From assembly GCA_947258805.1 (NCBI GenBank), contig CAMYJV010000067.1, positions 6,720 through 26,327 on the forward strand: a stretch of DNA of 19,608 bases, in the 5' to 3' direction. Of this stretch, positions 1-7,285 are shown one piece after another (the stretch's first letter is position 1; every line of letters starts with the position of its first letter). Position numbers and translations under genes: made by a program. The notes beneath the pieces were generated by a model, which searched no databases, was not told the DNA's origin, and was given only the letters and a program-made list of their open reading frames with translations. The DNA is from an uncultured Gammaproteobacteria bacterium (GTDB lineage: Bacteria > Pseudomonadota > Gammaproteobacteria > GCA-2729495).

Positions 1-2
1 CA

Positions 3-665
3 ATCGCAACCGAATCTCCGGGCCGAAAAGCCCGCGAGCTCACGCCCAACCAGCAGAAACGCCGGCAGGACATTCTGTCCGCAGCCCGGGCGATGGTGGC
101 CGAACACGGTTACGACGGCACGATCATGCGCGACGTGGCCGTTCGGGCGAAAGTTTCGCCAACGACTCTATATAACCTCTACAACACCAAAGACGAGCTG
201 CTGCTGGCCGCGCTGCGCCAGGAGGTCACCGAAAGCAATCAGCGGGCGGCGAGCGAGACCGACGGGCCCGGCCACGAGTATCTGCTGAGAAGCCTGTTTC
301 ACGTCGCCAGGCAGACCCGCAAACAGCCCGCATACGTGGAAGCCATCTCCAGAGCTCTGCTGCGGGCGAACGCCGGCGATCCACTGGTGAACGTGCTGCT
401 CATCCGGCTGCGCGACGATGCAAGGAATTCCCTGGCCGCCATGGCCGGTCGCGGCGAGCTGACGCCCGGGACCAACATCGACGCCATCGCCGTGGCGCTG
501 GCCGGCGCTTTCTGGTCCAGCTTCCTGCTGTGGGGCAAAGGCCTGATAAAGTTGCGGGAACTCGAAGGTACGCTGCAGCGCAACTACCTGTCCATCCTCA
601 TCCCGGTGAGCCGCGGGCAGACCAAAACAGAACTTGAAACACACTATCGGAGCCTGGACGCATGA
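3..665 (+). CDS. TetR/AcrR-family transcriptional regulator, 5' end outside the window
   Basis: A DNA-binding repressor of the TetR type, probably controlling the P450 gene that follows. The frame is open from position 3 without an in-frame ATG, GTG or TTG before 93, and the residues encoded there (KRRQDILSAARAMVAEHGYD) are helix 1 of the TetR N-terminal domain. The ATG at 93 would cut this helix, so the true start lies upstream of the window. The helix-turn-helix follows (MRDVAVRAKVSPTTLYNLYN), then KDELLLAAL, which leads into the variable ligand-binding helices. The stop (663-665) overlaps the P450 start in an ATGA, which suggests translational coupling and a shared transcript. The ligand is unknown; by analogy with other TetR-P450 pairs it may be the P450 substrate or product, which is inference. 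Confidence 0.9.
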   Translation: MATESPGRKARELTPNQQKRRQDILSAARAMVAEHGYDGTIMRDVAVRAKVSPTTLYNLYNTKDELLLAALRQEVTESNQRAASETDGPGHEYLLRSLFHVARQTRKQPAYVEAISRALLRANAGDPLVNVLLIRLRDDARNSLAAMAGRGELTPGTNIDAIAVALAGAFWSSFLLWGKGLIKLRELEGTLQRNYLSILIPVSRGQTKTELETHYRSLDA

Positions 666-2032
666 ACAAAACACCTTACGAACCGGTTGTTCCGGAGTCC
701 GTCGACGACATCAACTTCCTCGACGTCGGCCTGCAGAACTGCCCGTACCATGCCTACCAGCTGCTGCGGGACGAAGCCCCGGTCTGGAAAGATCCCATCA
801 CCGGCTTTTATGTCATCTCCCGGTTCGAGGACCTGCGCGCCGTGCTGCTGGACACCGAGAAATACATCAACGGCATGAGCGGTGGCCAGGGCAACAGCCG
901 GGCACGGCTGGACTCGGAACGTGCCGAGCGGATGCTGGCGCTCTACAAGGAAAAAGGCTGGGTGCCGGCGGCCACCCTGGCAGGTCGCGACGATCCCAAC
1001 CACAAGCAGATGCGGGCCATGTTCAACGAGGCGTTTCGGCCGAAGAAGATCGACGCCATGGATCCGTTCGTCCGCGACACCGCCTACAAGCTGATCGACG
1101 CGTTCGTCGACGACGGCAATTGCGACTGGGTCAGGCAGTACGCCGTGCCCCTGCCGCTCATCGTCATCGGCCGGCAGATGGGGGTGCCCGAAGCGGATAT
1201 CTGGAAGATCAAAGCCTGGACCGACGCCTGGGTCCAGCGCCTGGGCATGATGCAGACCGAGGAAGAGGAGCGCTGGTCGGTGGAGATGGAAATCGAAGCC
1301 CAGAACTACTTCCAGCCCATCTTCGAGCGGCTGCGCAAAGAGCCGGACGACACCCTGCTCTCGGACATGGTGAACCGTGTGATCCCGGAGTGGGGCCGAG
1401 CACTCAACGACAACGAGCTGCACGCGGAGATGATGGCCGACACCTTCGTTGGCGGATCGGAAACCACCACCAACGGCATCGCCTACGGCATGAAGCTGCT
1501 GATCGAGAATCCCGCGGTGTGGGAAAAGCTGAAATCGGACCCGGACCGCTACCTGCGCACCTTCTGCGAGGAGGTGATCCGCCTGGAGGGTCCGGTGCAG
1601 GGCCTGTTCCGCCTCGCGGCGAAGGACATCGAGCTGCACGGCGTGCAGATTCCCAAGGGCGCCATGATCAACGTCCGCTACGCGGCCGGCAATCGCGACG
1701 AGCGCGAGTTCCAGTGCCCGGCCGAGCTGGACCTGGAGCGATCCAAGCCCGGCCGCCATCTCGGTTTCGGCTCCGGGATCCATCACTGCCTGGGCGCGCC
1801 GCTGGCACGCCGCGAGCTGTTCTGGGCATTCCGCGCGCTCTGCGACCGCGTAGATGACATGCGCTTCGCCGAAGGCAAGAACACCTTCGACGTCATGCCC
1901 AACTTCTCGCTGCGCGCCATGAAGGAGCTGCACATCGAGTTCGACGCCAAGGCACCCGAGGATCGCATCGATGCTTCCCAGGTGGCGGCTGAATCCGATG
2001 CGCACGCCATAGAGAATCCCGCCAGCAGCTGA
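662..2032 (+). CDS. Cytochrome P450 monooxygenase
   Basis: A soluble bacterial P450 of 456 aa, a usual length, with no membrane anchor. The heme-thiolate loop is intact (FGSGIHHCLG, residues 369-378, Cys376). The I-helix oxygen-activation motif is GGSETTT (264-270) and the K-helix ExxR is Glu304-Arg307. The fold therefore looks complete and active. It would insert oxygen into a hydrophobic substrate with electrons from a ferredoxin or similar partner; no ferredoxin or ferredoxin reductase gene is visible here, so redox partners must be encoded elsewhere. The start overlaps the TetR stop by 4 nt, and the MFS gene begins 20 nt downstream, which gives a regulator-enzyme-exporter operon. I cannot assign a CYP family. 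The long frames in other phases and on the opposite strand are GC-driven shadows. Confidence 0.95.
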   Translation: MNKTPYEPVVPESVDDINFLDVGLQNCPYHAYQLLRDEAPVWKDPITGFYVISRFEDLRAVLLDTEKYINGMSGGQGNSRARLDSERAERMLALYKEKGWVPAATLAGRDDPNHKQMRAMFNEAFRPKKIDAMDPFVRDTAYKLIDAFVDDGNCDWVRQYAVPLPLIVIGRQMGVPEADIWKIKAWTDAWVQRLGMMQTEEEERWSVEMEIEAQNYFQPIFERLRKEPDDTLLSDMVNRVIPEWGRALNDNELHAEMMADTFVGGSETTTNGIAYGMKLLIENPAVWEKLKSDPDRYLRTFCEEVIRLEGPVQGLFRLAAKDIELHGVQIPKGAMINVRYAAGNRDEREFQCPAELDLERSKPGRHLGFGSGIHHCLGAPLARRELFWAFRALCDRVDDMRFAEGKNTFDVMPNFSLRAMKELHIEFDAKAPEDRIDASQVAAESDAHAIENPASS

Positions 2033-2052
2033 CCCGGGCTCCGGGAGCCGCC

Positions 2053-3261
2053 GTGCAGGATTTCTCTCCCACCTACGCCAGACGCACCCTGCTGGTCTCT
2101 CTGGTCAGCGTCGGCATGGGCTTCACTGTGCTGTTTCCGGTGCTGGCGCCGCTGGGCCGGGAGATCGGCCTCAGCGAGGTGCAGATCACCTTCATCATCG
2201 GCGCGTCGGGCCTGGTGGTCTTTCTCTCCAGCCCCGTGTGGGGAAGAACCAGCGACCGCTGGGGGCGCAAGCGCGTGATGCTCGTGGGGCTGTTCGGCTA
2301 CGCGGCCGGCACCGTGCTGTTCAATTCCGCACTGCACGCCGGTCTGTCCGGCGCGCTGGTGGGCTGGGCGCTGTTTTCGGCACTGGTACTGACCCGCATG
2401 CTGCACGCGAGCATGATGGCCGCCACCATGCCCGCCGCCAACGCTTACATGGCGGACATCACCGACGCTGCCGCACGCACTCGAGGCATGGGCGCAGCCG
2501 GGGCAGCCAACAACCTGGGCTCCATCCTGGGACCCGCGGTCGCGGGCCTGGCTGTGTTCTCGCTGCTGACCCCGCTCTGGGTCATGGCCGGCGTCGCCTT
2601 GCTCAATGGCCTGTTCGTCTGGCGATTCCTGCCGGAGCCGCCCCGCCACCGCACGCCAACCCGGACGCCGCGCCTAAAGTACAGCGACCCGAGGATTCTG
2701 CCTTTCGTGGTGATCGGGGTGCTGATGTTCACCGGCATGGCACTGGTGCAGCAGACCATGGGCTTTCGGTTCCAGGACGCGCTGGAGCTCAACGCGGCGG
2801 ATACCGCACGCACCGTCGGCATCGCCATGATGCTGTCCGCATCCTGCTCGCTGATCTCTCAGGGGGTGATCGTGCAGCGTCTGAGCCTGCCGCCGTTCAC
2901 GCTGCTGCGCCTGGCCCTGCCCCTGCTCATCGTCGCTTTCAGCATCATGGCCACTATGGAAACTCAGATCTGGCTAACAGTTGCCATGATGTTTCTGGGC
3001 TTCGGTATGGGCCTGGCAGGCCCGGGATTCATGGCGGGCGCGTCGCTGGCCGTATCGCCGGAGGAACAGGGTGCGGTGGCCGGCGTGGCCGGTTCCTGCG
3101 GCCCGCTGGGCTTCACCATCGGCCCGCTGATCGGCGGCGCGCTGTACCAGTTCGAGCCGGCCCTGCCCTACGCGGTAGCCGCCGGCATCTATGTCATCCT
3201 GTTCGCCTCAATGCACTGGATCGGCCGGCGGGTTACCGAGCATCCGCGGGAACAGGACTGA
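2053..3261 (+). CDS. MFS transporter, DHA1-like drug/metabolite exporter
   Basis: An inner-membrane carrier of 402 aa with many hydrophobic segments, consistent with 12 helices. The loop 2-3 signature motif A is clear (GRTSDRWGRKR, residues 64-74), as found in proton-coupled DHA1 exporters such as the tetracycline/multidrug groups. The start is GTG at 2053, with GGGAG five bases upstream; the next in-frame ATG (2116) would remove part of the first helix. It lies 20 nt after the P450 on the same strand and is probably cotranscribed. It may export the P450 product or import its substrate; motif A slightly favours export. The gene ends convergently with the next MFS gene, with 111 nt between them. 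Confidence 0.88.
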   Translation: MQDFSPTYARRTLLVSLVSVGMGFTVLFPVLAPLGREIGLSEVQITFIIGASGLVVFLSSPVWGRTSDRWGRKRVMLVGLFGYAAGTVLFNSALHAGLSGALVGWALFSALVLTRMLHASMMAATMPAANAYMADITDAAARTRGMGAAGAANNLGSILGPAVAGLAVFSLLTPLWVMAGVALLNGLFVWRFLPEPPRHRTPTRTPRLKYSDPRILPFVVIGVLMFTGMALVQQTMGFRFQDALELNAADTARTVGIAMMLSASCSLISQGVIVQRLSLPPFTLLRLALPLLIVAFSIMATMETQIWLTVAMMFLGFGMGLAGPGFMAGASLAVSPEEQGAVAGVAGSCGPLGFTIGPLIGGALYQFEPALPYAVAAGIYVILFASMHWIGRRVTEHPREQD

Positions 3262-3372
3262 CAGCCCGGGCAAGATCGCCAGCGGGGACGGAGTGACCGC
3301 GTACTGCGAGTAACGTAACCGTTGTCGCGGTTCCAATTTCTGAAACGTTAAAGGTTAACGAACGGCACCAGA

Positions 3373-4707
3373 TTATTCGGCGTCTACCTCCGTCAGGCTC
3401 GCCCGGTAGTGCTTCATCCCCAACCAGATGGCAATGACTGCCAGCGGCGCGCCCACGCAGTTCACGATGGTGAGCGAGTAACGAACCATCATGTCGTCCC
3501 CGAACAGGTTGTGGGTAATGAAGCCGACCACCGCAGCGCCCAGCGACAGGCCGATAAAGTTGCTGAAGAACAGGTAGGCGGACGAGATCTTAGCCCGCAT
3601 CTGGTTGGGCGTGATGGACATCATGGCCGTGGCGGCCAGCCCCGCCGGCACCGCGCTGAAGATCTGATAGGGCGCGTACGCCACGGCCGCCCAGTTGCCA
3701 TCCGGCGCCACCACGAAAACAACCAGCGCCAGCGGCGCCAGCGGTATGGAGCACAACAGCGTCGCCCGGTACGGAGCGTCCTGATAGCCTCGCCTCGTAA
3801 GCCAGCTGGCCAGCCAGCCGCCGAACAGCGCGCCACCGGTGCCGAACACGGCAACAACAAGCCCGTACACGGTTCCGGCGTGAGCCTCGCTCCAACCAAA
3901 GGTGCGGATGAAAAAGGTGGGTACCCAGGCGAAGTTGCCGTAGGCCACCAGCACCAGCATGGTGAAGCTGCCGAACAGCGTGGCGAACGTACGCCAGTGG
4001 CCGCGGACGAAGCGAACGAACGCGCGCAGAGAGGTGGCATCGCGGGTCTGCAGCGCACCCCGCCTGGCCGGCTCGCGAATGGACAGCACCAGCGCCGCCA
4101 GCGCGACCCCGGGCAGGCCGATGACGATGAACGAGAACTGCCAGGGCTCCACCGCCCCCAGCCCCCACAGCACGATCTCGTCCAGGCTCTTGGCGTAGGT
4201 GATCACGGACCCGCCGATGATCATGGCGAGGCCGACGCCGGTGAGGTTGCCCATGGTGAAGACGCTCATGGCCAGCGGCAGCTGATGACGCCGGAAGTAA
4301 TCGCTGATCATGGAGTAGGAGCACGGGGACAGCGTGGCCTCGCCGCTGCCGACGCCGACCCGGGCAAGAAACAGATGCCAGAAGCTGCCGGCCAGCCCGC
4401 AGGCGGCGGTCGCCAGGCTCCAGAACGTCACGCCGGCGACGATGATGTTGCGGCGGCTGAAGCGATCCGCGGCCAGCGCGATGGGAATGGACATGATGGC
4501 GTAGAAGATGCCAAAGGGCGGCCCCTGCAGCAGGCCGATCTCGAAATCGTTCAGACCCAGATCCAGCTTGATGTCGTCTACCATCAGGGCAATGATCTGG
4601 CGGTCCAGAAAGGAAAATATCGAGCACAGGAACAGCACGCTGACCACGTACCAGGCATAGCCGGTTCGCGGCCAGGGCAGTTCCTGGACCCCGCGCGTGG
4701 TGGACAC
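3373..4707 (-). CDS. MFS transporter, spinster-like
   Basis: An inner-membrane carrier of 444 aa. The N-terminal part contains FSFLDRQIIALMVDDIK in helix 1 and its loop, ADRFSRRN in loop 2-3, and RVGVGSGEATLSPCSYSMIS in helix 4-5. This combination is typical of spinster-like MFS proteins that move lipids or organic acids. The start is GTG at 4707, four nt after the EthD-like gene stop; no strong Shine-Dalgarno is visible, so expression probably depends on coupling to the upstream gene. It is the last gene of the Nif11-EthD-MFS group. The substrate is not readable; uptake of an aromatic or terpenoid acid would fit the neighbourhood but is only inference. Confidence 0.88.
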   Translation of the reverse strand: MSTTRGVQELPWPRTGYAWYVVSVLFLCSIFSFLDRQIIALMVDDIKLDLGLNDFEIGLLQGPPFGIFYAIMSIPIALAADRFSRRNIIVAGVTFWSLATAACGLAGSFWHLFLARVGVGSGEATLSPCSYSMISDYFRRHQLPLAMSVFTMGNLTGVGLAMIIGGSVITYAKSLDEIVLWGLGAVEPWQFSFIVIGLPGVALAALVLSIREPARRGALQTRDATSLRAFVRFVRGHWRTFATLFGSFTMLVLVAYGNFAWVPTFFIRTFGWSEAHAGTVYGLVVAVFGTGGALFGGWLASWLTRRGYQDAPYRATLLCSIPLAPLALVVFVVAPDGNWAAVAYAPYQIFSAVPAGLAATAMMSITPNQMRAKISSAYLFFSNFIGLSLGAAVVGFITHNLFGDDMMVRYSLTIVNCVGAPLAVIAIWLGMKHYRASLTEVDAE

Positions 4708-4711
4708 CGAA

Positions 4712-5053
4712 TCAGCCGAAGGAGATTTCTTCCTCGTACCAGCCGGCGCCGACGATCTTCATGGAATCGTTGCTGGGCTCACGCTTCGGCCAGCTGGTCG
4801 GGTCGGCCTGATAGGCGTTGAGAATCTTCTCCGCCGCCTCCGCGTCGTCGCCTTCGAACTCGTAAATGGTCAGATAACCCGACGGCGGATCGCCGAGAAA
4901 GCCTTTGGCCGCTTTGTAGCAGCGCACGGCGGTGATGTTCGGGCCGTTGTCGGTGTCTTCGATGTGGTTGCCGAGATACCAGTCCTTGAACGCCTGCACG
5001 TGATCGGCCGTTTGCGGTTCCACCAGACCAACCAGCACCAGTTTCTTACCCAT
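4712..5053 (-). CDS. EthD-like ferredoxin-fold (dimeric alpha-beta barrel) protein
   Basis: A small cytosolic protein of 113 aa. It starts with a beta strand (KKLVLVGLVEP), then a helix ending in WYLGNHIEDT (residues 25-34), a second strand carrying VRCYKAAKG, YLTIYEFEGDD, and a final strand IVGAGWYEEE. This order matches EthD-type dimeric alpha-beta barrels, where the W-x-x-x-H region is conserved. Such proteins accompany catabolic oxygenases and dehydrogenases, but the reaction is seldom known. The start ATG at 5053 has a very strong GGAGGAG eight bases upstream, which lies inside the end of the preceding gene. It is transcribed between the Nif11-like gene (3 nt gap) and the spinster-like MFS gene (4 nt gap). 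Confidence 0.75.
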   Translation of the reverse strand: MGKKLVLVGLVEPQTADHVQAFKDWYLGNHIEDTDNGPNITAVRCYKAAKGFLGDPPSGYLTIYEFEGDDAEAAEKILNAYQADPTSWPKREPSNDSMKIVGAGWYEEEISFG

Positions 5054-5071
5054 GTCTCACTCTCCTCCAGA
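5054..5071 (-). promoter_or_regulatory. Strong Shine-Dalgarno embedded in the end of the Nif11-like gene
   Basis: On the minus strand GGAGGAG (5068-5062) lies 8 nt before the ATG of the EthD-like gene. The same bases are the last sense codons of the Nif11-like gene (Gly-Gly-Glu), followed by its TGA stop. Translation of the two genes is therefore likely coupled, and the C-terminal residues of the small protein are constrained by this site. Confidence 0.75.
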
Positions 5072-5245
5072 TTTTCGATCAATGCGCTTGCTGAGCGCTG
5101 CGACCGCATCGTAGGCAGAGCAGGAAGCACCTGCCTCTGCGGTTACCTGCTTGAATTTTTTGTTTCCCACCGCGCGCACTTTCTCGCGCAGCTTGGGATC
5201 GGACTCGAGCATGCGAATGAATCGCTCGCCGTTCTCAATGGACAT
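5057..5245 (-). CDS. Nif11-like small protein
   Basis: A protein of 62 aa beginning MSIENGERFIRMLESDPKLR, followed by a central helix and AEAGASCSAYDAVAAL. The pattern (MS-E-x-x-x-x-F, D-x-x-L-R-x-K, A-x-E-A-G) resembles the Nif11 domain, found alone in nitrogen-fixing and other bacteria and as the leader of some RiPP precursors. The start ATG at 5245 has GAGGAGGGG directly upstream. There is one Cys (42) and no extended core peptide. The C-terminal SGGE is encoded by bases that are also the Shine-Dalgarno of the next gene, so Gly-Gly need not be a processing signal. It heads the operon with the EthD-like and MFS genes. Nif11 family membership is by pattern only; function is unknown. Confidence 0.7.
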   Translation of the reverse strand: MSIENGERFIRMLESDPKLREKVRAVGNKKFKQVTAEAGASCSAYDAVAALSKRIDRKSGGE

Positions 5246-5324
5246 CGCCCCTCCTCTCTATATGTACAGAACCTGCGTGATGTCTCCCACAGATCAGCGA
5301 TATTATCATCGCAGACCCGGCGCG

Positions 5325-6578
5325 CTACCCGACAGCCGCGGACGAAACCGGTGCGCGACGCGCGCCCAGAGACAGTGATCCGACGGCCGCGGGTATGAGC
5401 ATGAACAGAAAAATAATCCAGGCCTGGTCATAGCTGCCGGACGCATCCCGCACGTAGCCGGCTATCCAGGGCCCTACCGCCGCAAGGGTCGTGAAGGGCC
5501 CGAGCAGCCCCATCACCTGGCCGAACGCGGCGGCACCGAACCGGCTGCCCACCACTGCCCCCAGCAGGGGCAGCATGCCGCCCCCCGCGCAACCCAGCAG
5601 CACACAGACGACTACCAGCCCGCCGTAGTCAATCTCGCCACGGGCCATCACGAACACGCCGGCCATGAGCGTCTGCGCAAACAGAAACAGATAGCGATGG
5701 TCCCAACGGTCCGCCATGGCGCCGAAGAAAACCTTGGCCCCCACCATGACCAGGGCCATGATCGACACCAGCACGGAGGTCGCCTGAGCGTCGAACCCGC
5801 GATCTGCCGCGAAGGGCGCCAGGTTCTGCTGAATGGCGCCCATGGCGGTAACGACGGGGGTGAAGGCCAGCACCATCATCCAGAACACGGGGGTGCGAAG
5901 AATGGAAGCGGTGGTCCAGATCGGGAAGTTCTCACTGGCAACCGCCGGAGAGCCATCCTCCCCGACTTCCCCCGCCATGCCAGCAGCTTCCGGCGAGTTG
6001 CGCACGAACAACCAGACAAGCGGCACCACGGCCGCGACGACAATCAACGCCAGCACCAGATTGGCATCCCGCCAGCCGTAAGCGGCCTGCAGCCCGGTCA
6101 CCAGCAGCGGTGTGAGAAAGCCGCCCAGAGACGTTCCCACCGTCGAGATGCCGATGGCCAGGCCGCGGCGGCGGGTGAACCACTTCGCTGCCAGGGCCTG
6201 GGCCGTCATCGGGCCAGCCAGCAGCAGGCCAGGCACGAACAGGGTTCCATACAGCACCAGTATCTGCCAGAGCGACGTGGCCAACCCTGCCAGGGCAAGC
6301 CCAGCCCCCATGGACAGCGCACCGGCAATGACCAGCGTGCGGATAGAGCGGCCGTCCACCGCCCGCCCGGCGAAAGGCGCAGCCAAGCCCATCACCACCT
6401 GCATGGTGAAGAACACCATCATCACTTCACCGCGGCCGACGGAGAATTCCTCGGTCCAGGGGACCACCCAGAACGTGAAGCAGTAAAGGCCGATGCCGAA
6501 GGTCATGGCCTGGAAGACCATGGCTACGGCGAGGACGTTCCAGCCGTAGTACCAGGGTAATCGTGCGCCAGGCAACAT
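5325..6578 (-). CDS. MFS transporter, monocarboxylate / oxalate-formate antiporter type
   Basis: An inner-membrane carrier of 417 aa from the ATG at 6578. It begins WYYGWNVLAVAMVFQAMTFG (residues 9-28), a first helix typical of the monocarboxylate and oxalate:formate antiporter branch of MFS, followed by FTFWVVPWTEEF and AAKWFTRRRGLAIGIS (loop 4-5). Homology features stop at about this start; the open frame continues upstream only because it overlaps the MAPEG gene in another phase. A GTG at 6590 overlaps the MAPEG stop as GTGA and is an attractive alternative start four residues earlier, since neither start has a strong Shine-Dalgarno. It is the last gene of a three-gene overlapping operon. 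The probable cargo is a small carboxylic acid, by family only. Confidence 0.85.
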   Translation of the reverse strand: MLPGARLPWYYGWNVLAVAMVFQAMTFGIGLYCFTFWVVPWTEEFSVGRGEVMMVFFTMQVVMGLAAPFAGRAVDGRSIRTLVIAGALSMGAGLALAGLATSLWQILVLYGTLFVPGLLLAGPMTAQALAAKWFTRRRGLAIGISTVGTSLGGFLTPLLVTGLQAAYGWRDANLVLALIVVAAVVPLVWLFVRNSPEAAGMAGEVGEDGSPAVASENFPIWTTASILRTPVFWMMVLAFTPVVTAMGAIQQNLAPFAADRGFDAQATSVLVSIMALVMVGAKVFFGAMADRWDHRYLFLFAQTLMAGVFVMARGEIDYGGLVVVCVLLGCAGGGMLPLLGAVVGSRFGAAAFGQVMGLLGPFTTLAAVGPWIAGYVRDASGSYDQAWIIFLFMLIPAAVGSLSLGARRAPVSSAAVG

Positions 6579-6586
6579 CCGCCGAC

Positions 6587-6964
6587 TCACCGGATCAGGT
6601 ACAGATACACGGCGGCTGCGCCCATCACCGAGACCACGACGAATGTGCCCTGGGCGCCGATTAATCTTGGGTAGTTTGCGCCGGGATAGCGGCTCATGCC
6701 CCAGGCGTGCAGTAGCCGACAGGCCAGCAGCGCACCGCCGAACCCGTGCACCGCCGCGCTGCCAATGCCGCCGACTTCCAGCAGATACAGCAGCAGCAGC
6801 GCCAGGGGCACGTTCTCGACGAAGTTGGCCTGGGCACGCAGGGTCGCGTCGGCGCGCCATTCCGGCTCACTGCCGGGGCGCAGCCGAACGTACAGCACCT
6901 GGTTGGCCAGCAGCACCGACAGCAGGCCAAGCAGCCCGGCGTAGAGCAGCGAGACGGGAATCAT
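6587..6964 (-). CDS. MAPEG-family integral membrane protein
   Basis: A protein of 125 aa with four hydrophobic segments, the usual size for bacterial MAPEG proteins. The family signature RAQANFVENVPLALLLL is at residues 43-59, with the conserved Asn-x-x-Glu-Asn-x-Pro, and a second conserved area is HAWGMSRYPG. Eukaryotic members are glutathione- or leukotriene-related membrane enzymes; the bacterial YecN-like branch has no firmly known substrate. The start ATG at 6964 overlaps the stop of the upstream 77-aa gene (ATGA), and the stop overlaps a possible GTG start of the MFS gene (GTGA). The three genes are thus likely translated as a coupled unit and may form a detoxification/export module, which is inference. 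Confidence 0.88.
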   Translation of the reverse strand: MIPVSLLYAGLLGLLSVLLANQVLYVRLRPGSEPEWRADATLRAQANFVENVPLALLLLYLLEVGGIGSAAVHGFGGALLACRLLHAWGMSRYPGANYPRLIGAQGTFVVVSVMGAAAVYLYLIR

Positions 6965-7194
6965 CGCAGCAGCCCGACGATCACGGCGAGCAGGCCGCCA
7001 ACAAGAAGGGTCAGGCCGATCCAGCCGTATTGATCTATCCAGAACAGCCCGAAAGCTTCCGTTGAACCCTTCGGCGCGGTGGGAACTTCACCCCGGCGCA
7101 GCTGCCTGGGCAGAGGTGCTACCCAGACGATCTGCCAGCCGTGCCAGACGGCACCCAGCCCCAGAATGATCAGCCAGTCGGTCAGTTGCAGCAC
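6961..7194 (-). CDS. Small two-helix membrane protein, hypothetical
   Basis: I do not recognise this family. From the GTG at 7194 it encodes 77 aa with a first hydrophobic helix (LTDWLIILGLGAVWHGWQIVW), a basic loop (PLPRQLRRGE) and a second helix (WIGLTLLVGGLLAVIVGLL) close to the C-terminus. The GTG was chosen because GGAGG stands four bases upstream (7203-7199). The frame stays open to 7320, but the upstream part is low-complexity (RNGGGGF is the translated Shine-Dalgarno) and has no protein-like character. The stop overlaps the MAPEG start as ATGA. It is the first gene of the operon and diverges from the oxidoreductase gene at 7286, so it may be a partner of the MAPEG protein or the carrier. 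Confidence 0.7.
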   Translation of the reverse strand: MLQLTDWLIILGLGAVWHGWQIVWVAPLPRQLRRGEVPTAPKGSTEAFGLFWIDQYGWIGLTLLVGGLLAVIVGLLR

Positions 7195-7285
7195 GAATCC
7201 TCCCCCTCCGTTGCGCATTCTCAAGTTACCATTTAACACGGAGATTGCAGTAGGATGGAAGCCCGAAGAGGGGAGAAGGCGAATC
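7195..7285. promoter_or_regulatory. Divergent promoter region
   Basis: These 91 nt separate the start of the 77-aa membrane gene (minus strand) from the oxidoreductase gene (plus strand) and must hold promoters for both operons. The middle (7220-7260) is the only locally AT-rich part (TTACCATTTAACACGG). A TAGGAT at about 7252 on the plus strand could be a -10 box, but I see no well-spaced -35 and no clear operator palindrome. Confidence 0.35.

Noticed and set aside
93..665. ATG at 93 as the TetR start
   Set aside because: It would remove part of helix 1 of the DNA-binding domain, which is encoded in frame upstream.
634..2649. Long open frames in other phases and on the minus strand over the P450 and MFS genes (e.g. 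644-2005 minus, 453 aa)
   Set aside because: Translations are Arg/Ala/Gly- or His-rich without domain character and lie fully over well-supported genes; GC-driven shadows.
3346..3360. CGTTAA-AGG-TTAACG inverted repeat between convergent MFS genes as a terminator
   Set aside because: The stem is short and AT-rich with a 3-nt loop and no T-tract, too weak to call.
3409..4821. 470-aa plus-strand frame opposite the spinster-like MFS gene
   Set aside because: Composition is His/Gln/Arg-rich and no motif is seen; the minus-strand frame has clear MFS motifs.
5057..5071. Gly-Gly at the C-terminus of the Nif11-like protein as a RiPP leader cleavage site
   Set aside because: The codons GGA GGA GAG are the Shine-Dalgarno of the next gene and no core peptide follows; no maturase or peptidase transporter is nearby.
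7079..7285. N-terminal extension of the CurA-like reductase (413-aa version)
   Set aside because: It overlaps the divergent membrane gene and promoter region, lacks family similarity, and a good Shine-Dalgarno precedes the ATG at 7286.
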